A stretch of DNA of 36,341 nt from Priapulus caudatus. Taxonomy: Eukaryota; Priapulida; Priapulimorpha; Priapulimorphida; Priapulidae. Positions within the stretch are counted from its first letter, which is position 1. Every line of letters starts with the position of its first letter. The DNA lies in assembly GCF_000485595.1 (NCBI RefSeq), contig NW_014577100.1:172996-209336 (forward strand), read 5' to 3'. Below the pieces are notes generated by a model. That model made no database searches. It worked only from the letters and a program-made list of their open reading frames with translations, and had not been told where the DNA came from. The translations under genes and the position numbers were made by a program. Positions 21,581 to 31,021 of the stretch are shown here, piece after piece.

Positions 21581-22808
21581 ACGCACATCGCACCGACAGC
21601 GGGTCAAGCGGGGGCAACAGAGAGTACAGATAGTGAGTCAAGCGGAGGGGTGCACAGACGTGCATGCGGTGAGCTGTGGGGGACAGACACAGCAAGCCAG
21701 TGATCAGAGCAAGCCAGTGAGAGCAAGTCAGTGAGAGCAAGTCAGTGAGAGCAAGTCACGAGGAAAACAGACACGGAGGAACAGATCGTGAGCTGCATGG
21801 TAAGACAGTGAACCCGTGAGACAGAGAGAGCCAGCAGGCCAGTGATCAGAGCAAGCCGCGGAAGACACAGACACAGACAATGAGCTGTGGGGGAGAGAGA
21901 CAGCAAGCCAGTGAGACAGCGAGCCGCGAAGGAGACACTGTGAGACACCGAGGCAGAGAGACAGCTAGCCACGGATGAGACTGTAAGATAGTAATGCAGA
22001 GAGACGGCGAGCTGCGGGTAACACTGTGAGTTACTGAGACACACGCGACACCGTGGCATACTGAGACGCGAGTACAGAGTGAGGCGCCGAGGCACGAGTG
22101 AACCGCTCATAGTCGCCAGTCATTCTTCCACGGTTGGCTGAGACACCCTGCGCGACACGAGTCTGCCCTATTGACTCTAACAGTAAAGAACAGTCAATTA
22201 CCACACGCGTGCATAGCAGAATCATTAGGAACACACAGAGTGGTAATAGGTACACACAATCACATGCGGAAAGCAACAACAACAGCAACAGCAGCAGCAG
22301 CAGTTGTAGTAGTAGCAGCAGCAGCAGCAGCAGCAGTAACAACAACAATAATAATAATAATAATAAACAGCAATAACAATTAACGACTACAGCATTAGCA
22401 ACAATAGACGCTACTGCGGATTTTCGACGATAGCTAGGTCTACAAAGACAGCAGACAACCGGTGAACGCGATGAGATCAGCTGAACAGCATAGTAGCAAT
22501 CCCCTGTGACGAGCACAATCTCTTCGTCAGACAAACATGGCGCCTACGGAAATCTTAAACTACTCACGACGAATGCGAAGAAATAAAATTCGTAAAACGC
22601 GGTGGCAATCTAGTCTTAAAATAGTCGGGTTTTATGTCGGGGATGTGTAAATAATTCCAACTGATGCATCTTGTCACGTATTTATGATCTGCGCGCGGAA
22701 ATCTTTGCGTTGATTTCCGACGATAGTTATTGTTAGCACCGCTCCACGTAACTTCCAAACTAGCCTACGCTGTAAAACCTAGGCCTATTATTATCATTAT
22801 TATTTCAG
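21581..22808. other. Non-coding flank: AG-rich repeats and a CAN-repeat tract
   Basis: Directly after the stop come degenerate repeats of AGTGAGAGCAAGTC and AGAGAGACAGCAAGCCAGTG (21600-22080), presumably 3' flank, followed by a CAA/CAG/TAG/AAT microsatellite (22271-22378). An AATAAA occurs at 22582-22587. A 37-codon frame with a good start context (ACAAACATGGCG, ATG at about 22538) ends at about 22650. Its N-terminus (MAPTEILNYSRR) is not recognised, and it is frame-broken in the noisy copy. Confidence 0.45.
22271..22378. repeat. CAN/AAT compound trinucleotide repeat
   Basis: AAC/AGC units, then AGT, then a run of AGC, then AAC and AAT units. The Ser/Asn- and Leu-rich open frames over it are artefacts. 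Confidence 0.9.
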
Positions 22809-22832
22809 CTTCTCCTGTCGTGCCTTGCCCGA
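22809..22832 (+). CDS. IRAG: IRAG/LRMP-like gene, 24-nt microexon (candidate)
   Basis: CTTCTCCTGTCGTGCCTTGCCCGA lies between TATTATTTCAG and GTAAGTAT, both strong splice sites. At 24 nt it preserves frame. Following the phase-1 exit of 13525-13574 it adds ASPVVPCP and passes phase 1 on to the 25249 exon, giving a proline-rich linker. Skipping it also keeps the frame, so it may be a cassette exon. The noisy copy at 32275-32300 keeps both splice sites but is 2 nt longer. It might be chance, but the sites and phase fit well. Confidence 0.5.
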
Positions 22833-22957
22833 GTAAGTATAAGCTTACGGAGCTGAGCATAACGGCAGAAATTGTTAGTATTTTACATTAAGTTCTAATT
22901 TGCTGGTGCGCTGTCACAAACACCAATCCTTGTTTGACACTGGCTAGCATTCAATAT

Positions 22958-23001
22958 CACTGATCTCTACAATACTAACGTTAGTATAATAGAGATCAGT
23001 G
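22958..23001. repeat. 44-nt near-perfect palindrome
   Basis: Arms CACTGATCTCTA and TAGAGATCAGTG flank ATACTAACGTTAGTAT. Two mismatched pairs, no loop. It is flanked by direct TTCAATA repeats, one on each side, which might be a target duplication of a tiny foldback insertion. Confidence 0.75.
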
Positions 23002-23513
23002 TTCAATATACGTTCGCTAACATCGGTCATTGTGTCCACTTGTATTATATAACCTGGTGATGTGAAATACAGCCAGGTTATTTGTGTGTATATATATATA
23101 TACAATAACTAATAAGTGTATATTTATTACTACAATTGGTATATACATTAACCATAACTAATATAATAATCAGACAACGAGTCGTGATTGACATTGTTCT
23201 TGGCCATGGCCAGTATCCGCTTATCTTCATTGCTAGGGACGGAATCGCGTTGACCGTTCCATATATATCTGTATAATTGTAAATACAGCAGTAGAATCGG
23301 CCACGACGTCGATATCGTTAACTAATACTCTGATGTATAAATAATGTTTTAGGCTATTAGTGATGACCTGTACACGCACGGCAATCGTTAATTAATACTG
23401 GTATATAATAATGGCGTATCAATGATCTTTTTTTTGCTATTAGTGATCACGAGTACAGTACACGGCAGCTGCGCCATCTATTCAAGAATCGTTCCGTTAT
23501 CGAATCTCTGTGG

Positions 23514-23607
23514 TATATATATCAGGAGTAGATAATAGGGAAACATATATATATTAACCTATATTAGGGCGATAGGGGTTCCCTATTATCTACTCCTGAT
23601 ATATATA
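23514..23607. repeat. Perfect 29-bp inverted repeat (hairpin), 36-nt loop
   Basis: Arms 23514-23542 and 23579-23607 are exact reverse complements (TATATATATCAGGAG end, core GTAGATAATAGGGAA). TA-rich ends suggest a miniature inverted-repeat element. A small-RNA precursor is also possible. The noisy copy (about 33014-33105) has a damaged version. Confidence 0.85.
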
Positions 23608-24051
23608 GCGAAACTATTTATTATTGATTACAGTAGTATGCGCGCGTGAGATTTATCAACGCGTTGAACGCGTAGCGCCGGTGTCGCTTCAACATAGCAC
23701 TGTAGTATATAAGCACGAAGTACGGCCGAATAGTGTTCGGCTAACTACAGCCCCTCACCAGGTCGCTCGCTCACCGCGTAGCTAGAGCTGTTGTAGTCGG
23801 TTTTGCGCTTTAGGTGGCGCCACTGAATGTCCCGCCACTAAATTTGTCTCGTGCGCGTCGCGTGCGCTTGCGAATGGGAGAACCGATAGAACCTTGGAAC
23901 ATATGGAACGCCGCGTCTGTGAATATGGTACTAGGGAGGTTCTGCAATATGCGACTCCATGACGCGTGTAGATATATAGTATTGCGTCATCGCGGTGGAG
24001 CCATGCATGTTGAAGGAGGAAAGGGGGCTGCCGATGTCAGGCTAACACGCT

Positions 24052-24065
24052 GCGCCACCTGCTGG
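24052..24065 (-). promoter_or_regulatory. CTCF-like core motif
   Basis: GCGCCACCTGCTGG reads CCAGCAGGTGGCGC on the minus strand, which fits the CTCF core CCASYAGRKGGCRS at every position. About 240 bp upstream (23810-23818) AGGTGGCGC matches the right half of the same motif in the opposite orientation. The noisy copy near 33570-33587 keeps CCACCTGCTGG. Function is inferred from motif only. Confidence 0.4.
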
Positions 24066-25248
24066 TTAAATGGGCTCGTGTTCGTCCTCACACATGCGCA
24101 AGGCCCGGAACAGGTGTAGCGGCACTGCCTGTTGGGGGCGCGCTCTGATTCGCGGATCGGGTGGATGACGTGTAGATTGTTACATTGGCATCGTTTTCAA
24201 ACGCAGTTCTGAGGTACTCGAGTTCAACGTACGAGTGAGAAAGAACGATGCGACGTATGTACACACGGAAGATCACTGTATAACATTGTCTAGCCAATTT
24301 TAAGCCATTTCATTCTCAGGATAAAGAGTTGTATATTAGAGAAACGAGGTGTGCGAGCGATGCGTGACTATTTTGCTGTCGTCCACAAACTGTTACCCAT
24401 CATTCTTAACGAGTGGCGGCGTTGAGAAACACTTCTCCTTAATTAAGAGGCCGTAATTTAATTAACGTGTTAATTAATCATGGCTCCGAAGGACGTTCAA
24501 AGCATTTGTGAAAGAAAGAGCAACTCTAACTAATCAAAGTTTAAACTAATGCGTTTGAAGTATGTTAAGTGCGGTAAGATGATCATGGGGCAACCACACT
24601 GAATCATCGCGCTAACATTTGCTATCGTTTTCCAAATATGTACATAAAATATGGCCGAAACTACTTTACTGACAAAATATATACGCGCTCTGACAAATAT
24701 CAGTTTCAGTTTGCATATAGCTGTGGCATCGCTCTAAAGTTAGATAATTGCTCTAACATTATGACTAGGACTCTAACTAGCGTTATGTCTTCGCCCTTAT
24801 CATAACCTTACGTTATCAGTATTACTAGCAAACGTGGGTGAAGTTTATCAGTGGAAACTCGTGTGACTCGCGTTCTTTTCATTATGTATGAATGTCGTGT
24901 CAGAAAATGGCGCCTGGCAGCTAATATTAAATACATTACGCCCGTTCCAACACCGCGGAGAATTTGCAGCCGTTTATAAAGGAACCCACTCTGTCAATTC
25001 TATCGAGTCGACTAGGTGATTTTTTGAATGACGATTCGAAGTATAGTGTCACAGCTTGACTCGATAAATGAATGATATCATGTGTATCGTTTAATTGTGA
25101 TAACAAATTGTTCTATCATTTCGTGTAAATTATTCGTTCTACGATTTTGTTTATTAGCTCCAATGATATCCTGTATCCTTGTTAATTAAAACAAAAGTTA
25201 TATCAAAATGAAAATTTCCATCTTGAAGTGTTACGTTTTACCTTGCAG

Positions 25249-25289
25249 TTAAAATGGAGTTCAGTAGACGACGTGGCTCACCCCCACAG
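25249..25289 (+). CDS. IRAG: IRAG/LRMP-like gene, short basic/Ser-Pro exon
   Basis: A 41-nt exon with acceptor TTTTACCTTGCAG and donor CAG|GTAATT. Two leading bases complete the codon from the previous exon; the rest reads KMEFSRRRGSPPQ and leaves phase 0. It runs in frame into the exon at 26765. RRRGS is an R-R-x-S site, the type phosphorylated by cGMP- or cAMP-dependent kinases, in what should be the disordered region between coiled coil and membrane anchor. A noisy copy at 34814-34853 has the same splice context with indels. Confidence 0.75.
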
Positions 25290-26764
25290 GTAATTAGCAA
25301 TTAGCTATAATTGCAAATTGCAATTAGTTTAATTGCTCTGCTGGTAATCGGATGTACATCCATTAAAATGCTTACTTTTTTTCTCTAAAACAAAATAGCG
25401 GAACCATTTATCAAGCTGCAAAAGATTTTGACACTCACACGCACGCAGGCACTCACGCACGCAAAAAATACACACCCGCACACGCACGTAAAATACACAC
25501 GCCCCGCACACGCGCGCACCATCACGCAAACGTTTAACACACAGAGACGTGTACAGACACGACTAGACAGTTCCTTTTATAGACTCTCTACAACGGGACT
25601 CGACTACACACGCTAATAATAAATCGATGCGAGTAAACCCACGTCTAACACAGCATAAAGACTTTTAATAAAAACGTGGAACATTTGGCACACGACACGT
25701 GGAAAACATCGCGTTATCCCATGCACGAGAAACGCACCCAACAAGTGCAGTAGTTCAGACCATCCGAGGCCGTGTGTACTACTTATAAGGTTACGGACTG
25801 CCTGCTATGTGTTGCTGAAGATACAAAGGTGCTAACACCAGTGATTACGTGTCCACTGAACATCGTGTTTTGAAATCTTTCCGTAACATTTCTCCAACTT
25901 GCACGAGCAAGCTTAGATGGTTACGTTACGGTGCAGGCAGTGTCGTGACTGATTGTGTCGTTACGCGACAGCTCAGGTAAATACGTGTAAGCTCAGGTAG
26001 TTGCATGACAATGGAATGCAGACAGTTACGTGACAGATCAGGTCGTTGCATGACAATGCAGGTAGTTGCGTTACAAATCAGGTAGTTATGTCACAGCTCA
26101 GGCAGTTGCATGATAACGCATGTAGTTACATGAGAGGCAGATAATTACGTTACAGATCAGGTAGTTACGTGAAAACTCAGGTAGTTGCATGAAAGCTCTG
26201 TTAGTTACGTGACATATCAAGTTGTTGCATGACAACCCAGGTAGTTAGTTACATGACATATCAGCGTATGTGCGCGTGTGTGCGAATGTGTGTGCGTGTG
26301 TGAGAGGTATACTCGCTCGCCGCTGTTCTCTGCGTCCGGTGACGCTATTAAATGTAATTAAATAACGAATTACGTTTGTAATCATTTCCTGTTGGTTTGA
26401 CTCGATGGGGAAAGTTCAGCACGCGTAACGAATGACTCGTGCTAATAGGACGTTATCGTAACATTGTCGTGTCATGCAACCACACGTGCGACTATTAAGC
26501 CTTACCTACCATTCAGCCTACACGCGTTGAGGCAGTGTAGCATACGGTAGACATCCCCCTATAGTAAACGCCCCCCCCCCATACATTGCGCACGGACATG
26601 GGCGTATCTCGCAGCGAACATGACGCATGCGCATGGGTGTTTTACATCTATTGCCCATGCGCAGTGTATTAGGGGGGACATTTGACATATGGGGGGATGT
26701 CTGCCTCGTGCTACACGTGCGTGTGTTTGCCATTACCGCGCATGTTTGTTTGTTGTTGTTACAG
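25290..26764. other. Intron with CA-rich stretch and minisatellite
   Basis: Non-coding. It contains a CA/CACG-rich stretch (about 25428-25530) and a minisatellite of about 23-25 bases built on CAGGTAGTTACGTGACA (25915-26262), followed by a short GT run. The noisy duplicate at 29661-35930 ends its match here, near the GT run at about 26300. Confidence 0.6.
25915..26262. repeat. CAGGTAGTT(A/G)C(A/G)TGACA minisatellite
   Basis: About 14 degenerate units of 23-25 bases alternating GTTACGTGACA and GTTGCATGACA with CAGGTA spacers. A noisy copy lies at about 35520-35870. Confidence 0.85.
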
Positions 26765-26824
26765 AGTCCTGTACTGAGAAAGACTGCTTTCTCATCAGCA
26801 AGGAATCCTTCAGCTAGTAGCCTT
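26765..26824 (+). CDS. IRAG: IRAG/LRMP-like gene, Ser-rich linker exon
   Basis: A 60-nt exon (20 codons, phase 0 to 0) between acceptor TTGTTGTTGTTACAG and donor CTT|GTAAGT. It reads SPVLRKTAFSSARNPSASSL. With the preceding exon it gives RRRGSPPQ-SPVLRKTAF, a serine/proline-rich, probably disordered stretch. It splices in frame to the exon at 28243. Confidence 0.8.
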
Positions 26825-27326
26825 GTAAGTTCCCTCTAGTTCTCTCAAGTCCCTCAGGTCATCGCGATTCATAGGGTAGCCCTAGTTGCCAGTGCAAATT
26901 CCATATCGTGCTGACTCCCTAACGGCTTAATTTTCGATAAGGGTGGCTTGGGAAAATTTAGCTCCGTGCACAAACCCTTCCCTCTTTGGTCGTTTGGTGT
27001 GCTAGCCACCGACTTTTCTTTCCACGTTTTCTGTCGATTGCAATTTCTGTATCGATTTCTGATCAAACATAGACAGCTGGCAGACCGCAACAGTGAAATG
27101 TTGAAAGTGAAAGGATGTCCCTAAACTTGTACCCGAGAACCCATTTTCGTCTACTTGTTACTGATACGTTATAGTCTAAATGTAAACTAATACCGATATC
27201 CAAACACTTGTTTATATGTACGCATTGGCATTATACTAACTAACAGTTAGCATATATATGTGCTATCTGTGTAATTTTATAGAATTCTAATATTGTTGAT
27301 GTTGTTGCTGTTACTATTACATGCAG

Positions 27327-27368
27327 CTGAGGAAGCATTTAGCCAAAGTTAAAGAGGACACTTCTTAG
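27327..27368 (+). other. Possible alternative terminal exon
   Basis: After acceptor TTACATGCAG the phase-0 frame reads LRKHLAKVKEDTS and stops (TAG). If used after the 26765 exon it would give a protein without the acidic segment and membrane anchor. A weak donor (AAA|GTTAAA) after LRKHLAK would instead make an in-frame 21-nt cassette. Either could be chance. Confidence 0.25.
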
Positions 27369-27827
27369 TTTTTACTATAGACCAATTTGTAATTAGTTAG
27401 TTAAAGGTAATGTATATATATTTCTTGCGTAATACATGTGTGCGCGTGTGTGAGAGAGTGCGCGCGTGCGTGCGTGTGTGTGCGCGTGCGTGCGTTCGTG
27501 CGTGCGTATGTGTAACGGACTGCATACATCAATATCTGAATGAATTAATATGTAAATGAATCAATATATTAATGATTCCATATGTAAATAAATCAATATC
27601 TGAATGAATCAATATCGCGGGTCGATTGCAATACATACATACATACATACTTGTGTCATGTCACCTTCACTGGAATTCGTGTTGGTTCGTACCGAGAAAT
27701 ATTGCAACGCAGTGTATGAATAAATGAATTACAATGGATAAATCGTCGTAATGGAGTACGACATTTTTCACGACATGTAACGTAAAGCTAGATGTTGATA
27801 ACGCCAAGCCAACATAAGCCAACCGAC

Positions 27828-27907
27828 ATCATGCAGTATCACCATGCAGTATCACCATGCAGTATCACCATGCAGTATCATCATGCAGTATCACCATGCA
27901 GTATCAC
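27828..27907. repeat. 13-bp tandem repeat CAGTATCACCATG
   Basis: About six exact or nearly exact units, with one CATCATG variant. Confidence 0.9.
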
Positions 27908-27989
27908 GGTTCATCACGCTCCACGTGTACCCTGAATGTTCGCGTATATAGCAAGCTGGTGTTATACGCGTTAGTACGTTGTACGTGTG

Positions 27990-28052
27990 CGTTTGTGTGT
28001 GTGTGTGTGTGTGTGTGCGTGTGCGTGCGCGTGCGTGCGTGCGTGCGTGCGT

Positions 28053-28103
<51 letters not shown>

Positions 28104-28130
28104 CGTGCGTGAGTGTCTGCGTGGTGCGTG
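27990..28130. repeat. (GT)n/(GCGT)n microsatellite
   Basis: GT, then GCGTGCGT, then GT runs ending about 110 bp before the 28243 exon. It spawns Thr-His and Val-Cys open frames on both strands. Confidence 0.9.
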
Positions 28131-28242
28131 CGTGTGTACCACGCCACGTTTCCACGGATAGAGTAATATAACAAGTCCTCTCTATGACGGCATACTGTAA
28201 CCACGTCACCTACGTCTGAATGCGTTTACGTCGCGCTTACAG

Positions 28243-28403
28243 GACGTAAAAGCTCAGCAGCAGACGACGACGACAGACGCTACAGCTACAGTACACGCTA
28301 AACGCAACGCAGCCTCCAATGTGAAACCTTCGCGCTTCGCCAACCTACAATCTGCTCCACCGAGACGACCCAGCATAATACTAGCCAAGACCACCAAGCC
28401 ACC
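28243..28403 (+). CDS. IRAG: IRAG/LRMP-like gene, linker exon with RRPS site
   Basis: A 161-nt exon (phase 0 to 2) between acceptor CGCGCTTACAG and donor ACC|GTAAGT. It starts DVKAQQQTTTTDATATVHAK and ends with PSRFANLQSAPPRRPSIIL and AKTTKP plus CC. RRPS is an R-R-x-S kinase site. Human IRAG1 carries an R-R-R-x-S segment followed by a PKF-x-x-L-type stretch in the comparable region, so this may be the conserved cGMP-kinase site, although the residue correspondence is not proven. The Q/T-rich start suggests disorder. Confidence 0.8.
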
Positions 28404-28695
28404 GTAAGTCTTCTCTCATAAGCCATTCATCATTACAAATGTATTAATATTATCACCCGTTCATTAATTAAATAATTAATTAATTAAATTGTGTAAATCT
28501 GTAATTACTGTGGTTTTTCACGCGGAATCAATACGACGAAGTCATCGTCTAAAATACTGAGTCCGTGTTCAATTAGTAATTAGTAACGCTAATTTTAAGT
28601 ATTAAACTCTTACTAATTGGGAGGATTAGTTATCTTGCGCTTACGTTCATGTTTTAGTTGCTAGAGCGCGAAAATATAATTCCCTTCTGCTTCAG
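28404..28695. other. Short intron
   Basis: AT-rich, with no features besides the GTAAGT donor and the AATTCCCTTCTGCTTCAG acceptor. The upstream AGs (ending 28658 and 28672) would put a stop in frame, which supports the acceptor at 28695. Confidence 0.75.
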
Positions 28696-28842
28696 CGATA
28701 AAATCCGCGGTACGGATCGCTCGCCGAAACATGATGACGTCAGTCGACCAGGGTCACCCGAAAGTCTTACCAGTGACCTCATTGATCCGTCCACACTTTT
28801 CTGCTCCAATGACAGGGCTAAAAACGAGGCCTTCCTGCGCGG
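28696..28842 (+). CDS. IRAG: IRAG/LRMP-like gene, Ser/Pro region and start of conserved GFxEG motif
   Basis: A 147-nt exon (phase 2 to 2). CC from the previous exon plus C gives Pro, then DKIRGTDRSPKHDDVSRPGS, PESLTSDLIDPSTLFC and SNDRAKNEAFLR, leaving GG. The end joins A+TTC of the next exon to give AFLR-GFEEGI. A-x-x-x-GF-x-EG matches a conserved motif I recall near the C-terminus of IRAG1. The donor GG|GTAGAT is weak, and intron retention would stop at once (GGG TAG). The upstream 15 codons of the same open frame (from 28658) are excluded because a strong acceptor lies inside it and only that one matches the phase. Confidence 0.8.
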
Positions 28843-29409
28843 GTAGATGCACGCGACACCGACTTGTCGGTGTTTTTTTTTCACTCGACGTTGAACTTTG
28901 ACCCCGATGTGTTTCAGTCCCGTGGAACGTGATAGTTTAGTCGTAAGCCTCCTGATTTAAACCCGGCTGGCTCGAGGTTAAATCGAAGCAAGGGAGCATC
29001 AGTGCCCTTAAAGCGATGCAGCTTCGATTTTCCCCGTGCTAGACTCATTGAAATTTAAGCGTAATAAGGGGTAGGGTTCTTGCCTGCAGACTGCTGTAAA
29101 TAACATTTCAGATTTGTAACATTCCTCCCACATTTTCACTCTCTCGGGCAATGTCCATGTACCGCATATAGTACATTAATTCCAGAAACTTCTTCAGACC
29201 ATTCTTGACAGATTTGCATGTGAAGTTATATTTGTTGAACGAAGCCACCGAGTTCACGTAGTTTAGGTAATAGCGTTGGGCAATAAACACCTATTATTAT
29301 CATTAGCTACTTCCCATCGTGTAGCTATGCGCGATGAGCAAATATTGAGTTGAAATCATAGAAAGTTAACTAACTACATTGTACTTATATCATAAAACCG
29401 TCTGCTCAG
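28843..29409. other. Intron
   Basis: No coding content. A stretch at about 28975-29035 contains imperfect inverted TTAAATCGAAGC / GCTTCGATTTT sequence. The acceptor ACCGTCTGCTCAG ends it. Confidence 0.6.
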
Positions 29410-29532
29410 ATTCGAAGAAGGCATCAAAATCAGAGTGGAGAATGAATTAGCCAACATAAGAGATACGCAGCACACCGTACATGAAGTCATAGACCAGCTA
29501 CGAGAAAAGGAATCCGACAGTGAAGATGAAAT
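29410..29532 (+). CDS. IRAG: IRAG/LRMP-like gene, acidic exon before the membrane anchor
   Basis: A 123-nt exon (phase 2 to 2). A completes Gly, then FEEGIKIRVENELANIRDTQ followed by HTVHEVIDQLREKESDSEDE, leaving AT before GTAAGT. The helical, charged stretch ending in acidic residues corresponds to the Glu-rich region before the membrane anchor of IRAG proteins. The exit phase fits the last exon (AT+C) exactly. Reading through the donor gives Met-stop, so retention would yield a protein with no anchor. The final 35 nt recur at 1-35 and, with indels, at 14574-14621. Confidence 0.85.
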
Positions 29533-29660
29533 GTAAGTGGCTAGAATATCTGCGTTCAATAACACACCAGCAACACGGTAGTTATGTTTCAGCAGTATTG
29601 AACCCTCTAAGCGCGTCTACTTCTTAGATAGGTATTACAGCAAAGGTATTACCCCCATCA
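29533..29660. other. Intron start, identical block to 36-163
   Basis: Matches window bases 36-163 without indels, differing at four positions (near 84, 98, 103 and 110). After 29660 the sequence jumps into a copy of about 19340, with no splice or transposon signal at the junction. Confidence 0.85.
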
Positions 29661-29958
29661 GCACTTTGATGATTCGCTTTCCTTACGCTTTTTGTTTCGA
29701 CCTTGCGGATCACTTTTGCTGTTATTACTCTTCTGCTTAAACATTCTTCTCGATCGTCTTTCTCTCTCTCCATATAATATTTATATATATTATATATATT
29801 ATATTATACTTATGGCTATTTTTTTTCTTTTCTCTCTCTCTCTCTCATATCTCTCCCTACCTCTCTTTATCTCTCTTTGACTATTGCGGAGGGATTCAGG
29901 CGAAGGGACGGCACGTTTCATGATGGCGCTCCCTTACCATACCTCTCCTCTACTTTCA

Positions 29959-29991
<33 letters not shown>

Positions 29992-30870
29992 TTCTCTCTT
30001 CTCTCTCCTCTTCACTCTCTTCTTCATTTCTCTCTTCTCTTCTCTCTTCTTCTCTCTCTCTCCCCTTTCTTCTCTCTCTTCTCTCTCTCTCTCTCTCTCT
30101 TCTCTATCTCTCTCTCTATCTCTTTAGCTATCACCGCGCAATCTCTCACTCTTGCGCGCGTCTCTCTCATATCTCTCTCTCTTTCTCCGATCTCTCTCGC
30201 GACGTCTTCTCACTTTCGCGCCTCTCTTCTCTCTTCTCTGCTTTTCGATCTTCTCTCGCATAGCTCTCTCTCTCTCACTCTCTCGCTCTCTCGTCTCTCT
30301 AATCTCTCTCTCTCTCCTCTCTCTCTCCCTCGGTCTCTCTATTCACTCTCTCTCTCTCTCTTTTCTCTTAACGCTTCTGCCGAGGATTCAGCAGGCTATT
30401 GGATACACCGTCTTACGGGCGGGGATCTTTTGCCAGGCATCTCTTCTCTCTCACTTTCTTCTTTCTCTTCAGCCTCTTCTGCCAAGAATTTATGGCTACT
30501 ATCCCTCGTTCGCCCATTTTTAACCAGACCCCTCTCTCCTTCTTCTTCAGCGTCTGACGGGGTTCCGCAGTTATGGTATATTTCTTTCTTCGCGCCCATT
30601 TAACTCTATTTACTCTCTCTCTCTCTTTCTCTCTTTCTCTCTTTCTCTTCTATCTCTTCTTATCCTTCTCTTCTCTCTCTCTCTTCTTCTCTTTCTCTTC
30701 AGACCATCTGCGAGGAGATTCAGCAGAGGTGATGTCTGCATTCTTGATCGCGACTCTCCTTACAGACCCTCTCTTCTCTATCACTTTCTTTTCTTTCAGA
30801 CTCTGCAGAGAAATTCCATGCTCTACCCTGTTAACACTTTAACGTCGGACCCTCTCTTCTTCTTATTCAG

Positions 30871-31021
30871 CAATCTGCGAGAGATTCTAAGGCAAGAAGG
30901 TGATGGTGCCTTTGCGACGGACGGCGCATCACGCAGACGCTGCGATTCGTTGTCAGCGCATCCTGATTGCTGGCCGCCATCGCGTCGTTCGTCTCGTCTG
31001 AATCTACTCACACAGCGCTTG
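30871..31021 (+). pseudogene. Frame-broken copy of the last (membrane-anchor) exon
   Basis: After TTCTTATTCAG it follows the 21424-21580 exon with several one-base gains and losses (for example TTCTAAGGCAAGAAGG for TTCAAGCAGAAGG). The hydrophobic segment is recognisable in nucleotides but not in one frame. In position it is the copy that correctly follows the acidic exon. The breaks are probably read errors rather than genuine decay. Confidence 0.75.

Larger units (their letters stand above)
22833..25248. other. Intron with two palindromes and a CTCF-like site
   Basis: No coding exon was recognised. It holds a 44-nt near-perfect palindrome (22958-23001), a 29-bp perfect hairpin (23514-23607), and a GC-richer segment (about 23640-24180) with a CTCF-like motif at 24052-24065. 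The 101-residue open frame at 23814-24119 lies in that GC-richer segment and shows no domain. It is broken in the noisy copy. Confidence 0.5.
26825..28242. other. Intron with several short tandem repeats and a candidate alternative 3' exon
   Basis: Contains a possible short terminal exon (27327-27368), a GT/GCGT tract (27441-27511), a 24-base repeat on AATCAATATCTGAATG (27525-27620), (ATAC)n at 27632-27651, a 13-base repeat (27828-27907) and a long GT/GCGT microsatellite (27990-28130). The open frames over the GT tract are repeat artefacts. Confidence 0.6.

Noticed and set aside
26627-26839. 70-residue open frame as an independent gene
   Set aside because: Only its last part is coding; it is the 26765-26824 exon preceded by intron sequence.
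28658-28846. 62-residue open frame taken as a complete small gene
   Set aside because: Its first codons lie upstream of a strong acceptor (TTCTGCTTCAG at 28695) and its end continues in phase into the 29410 exon, so it is an internal exon.
28972-29035. Possible tRNA-like or SINE segment
   Set aside because: Only a short imperfect inversion; no convincing A box, B box or cloverleaf.
29884-30603. 239-residue Ser/Leu-rich open frame
   Set aside because: Translation of CT-rich repeats in the noisy copy; no conserved content apart from damaged pseudo-exon fragments.
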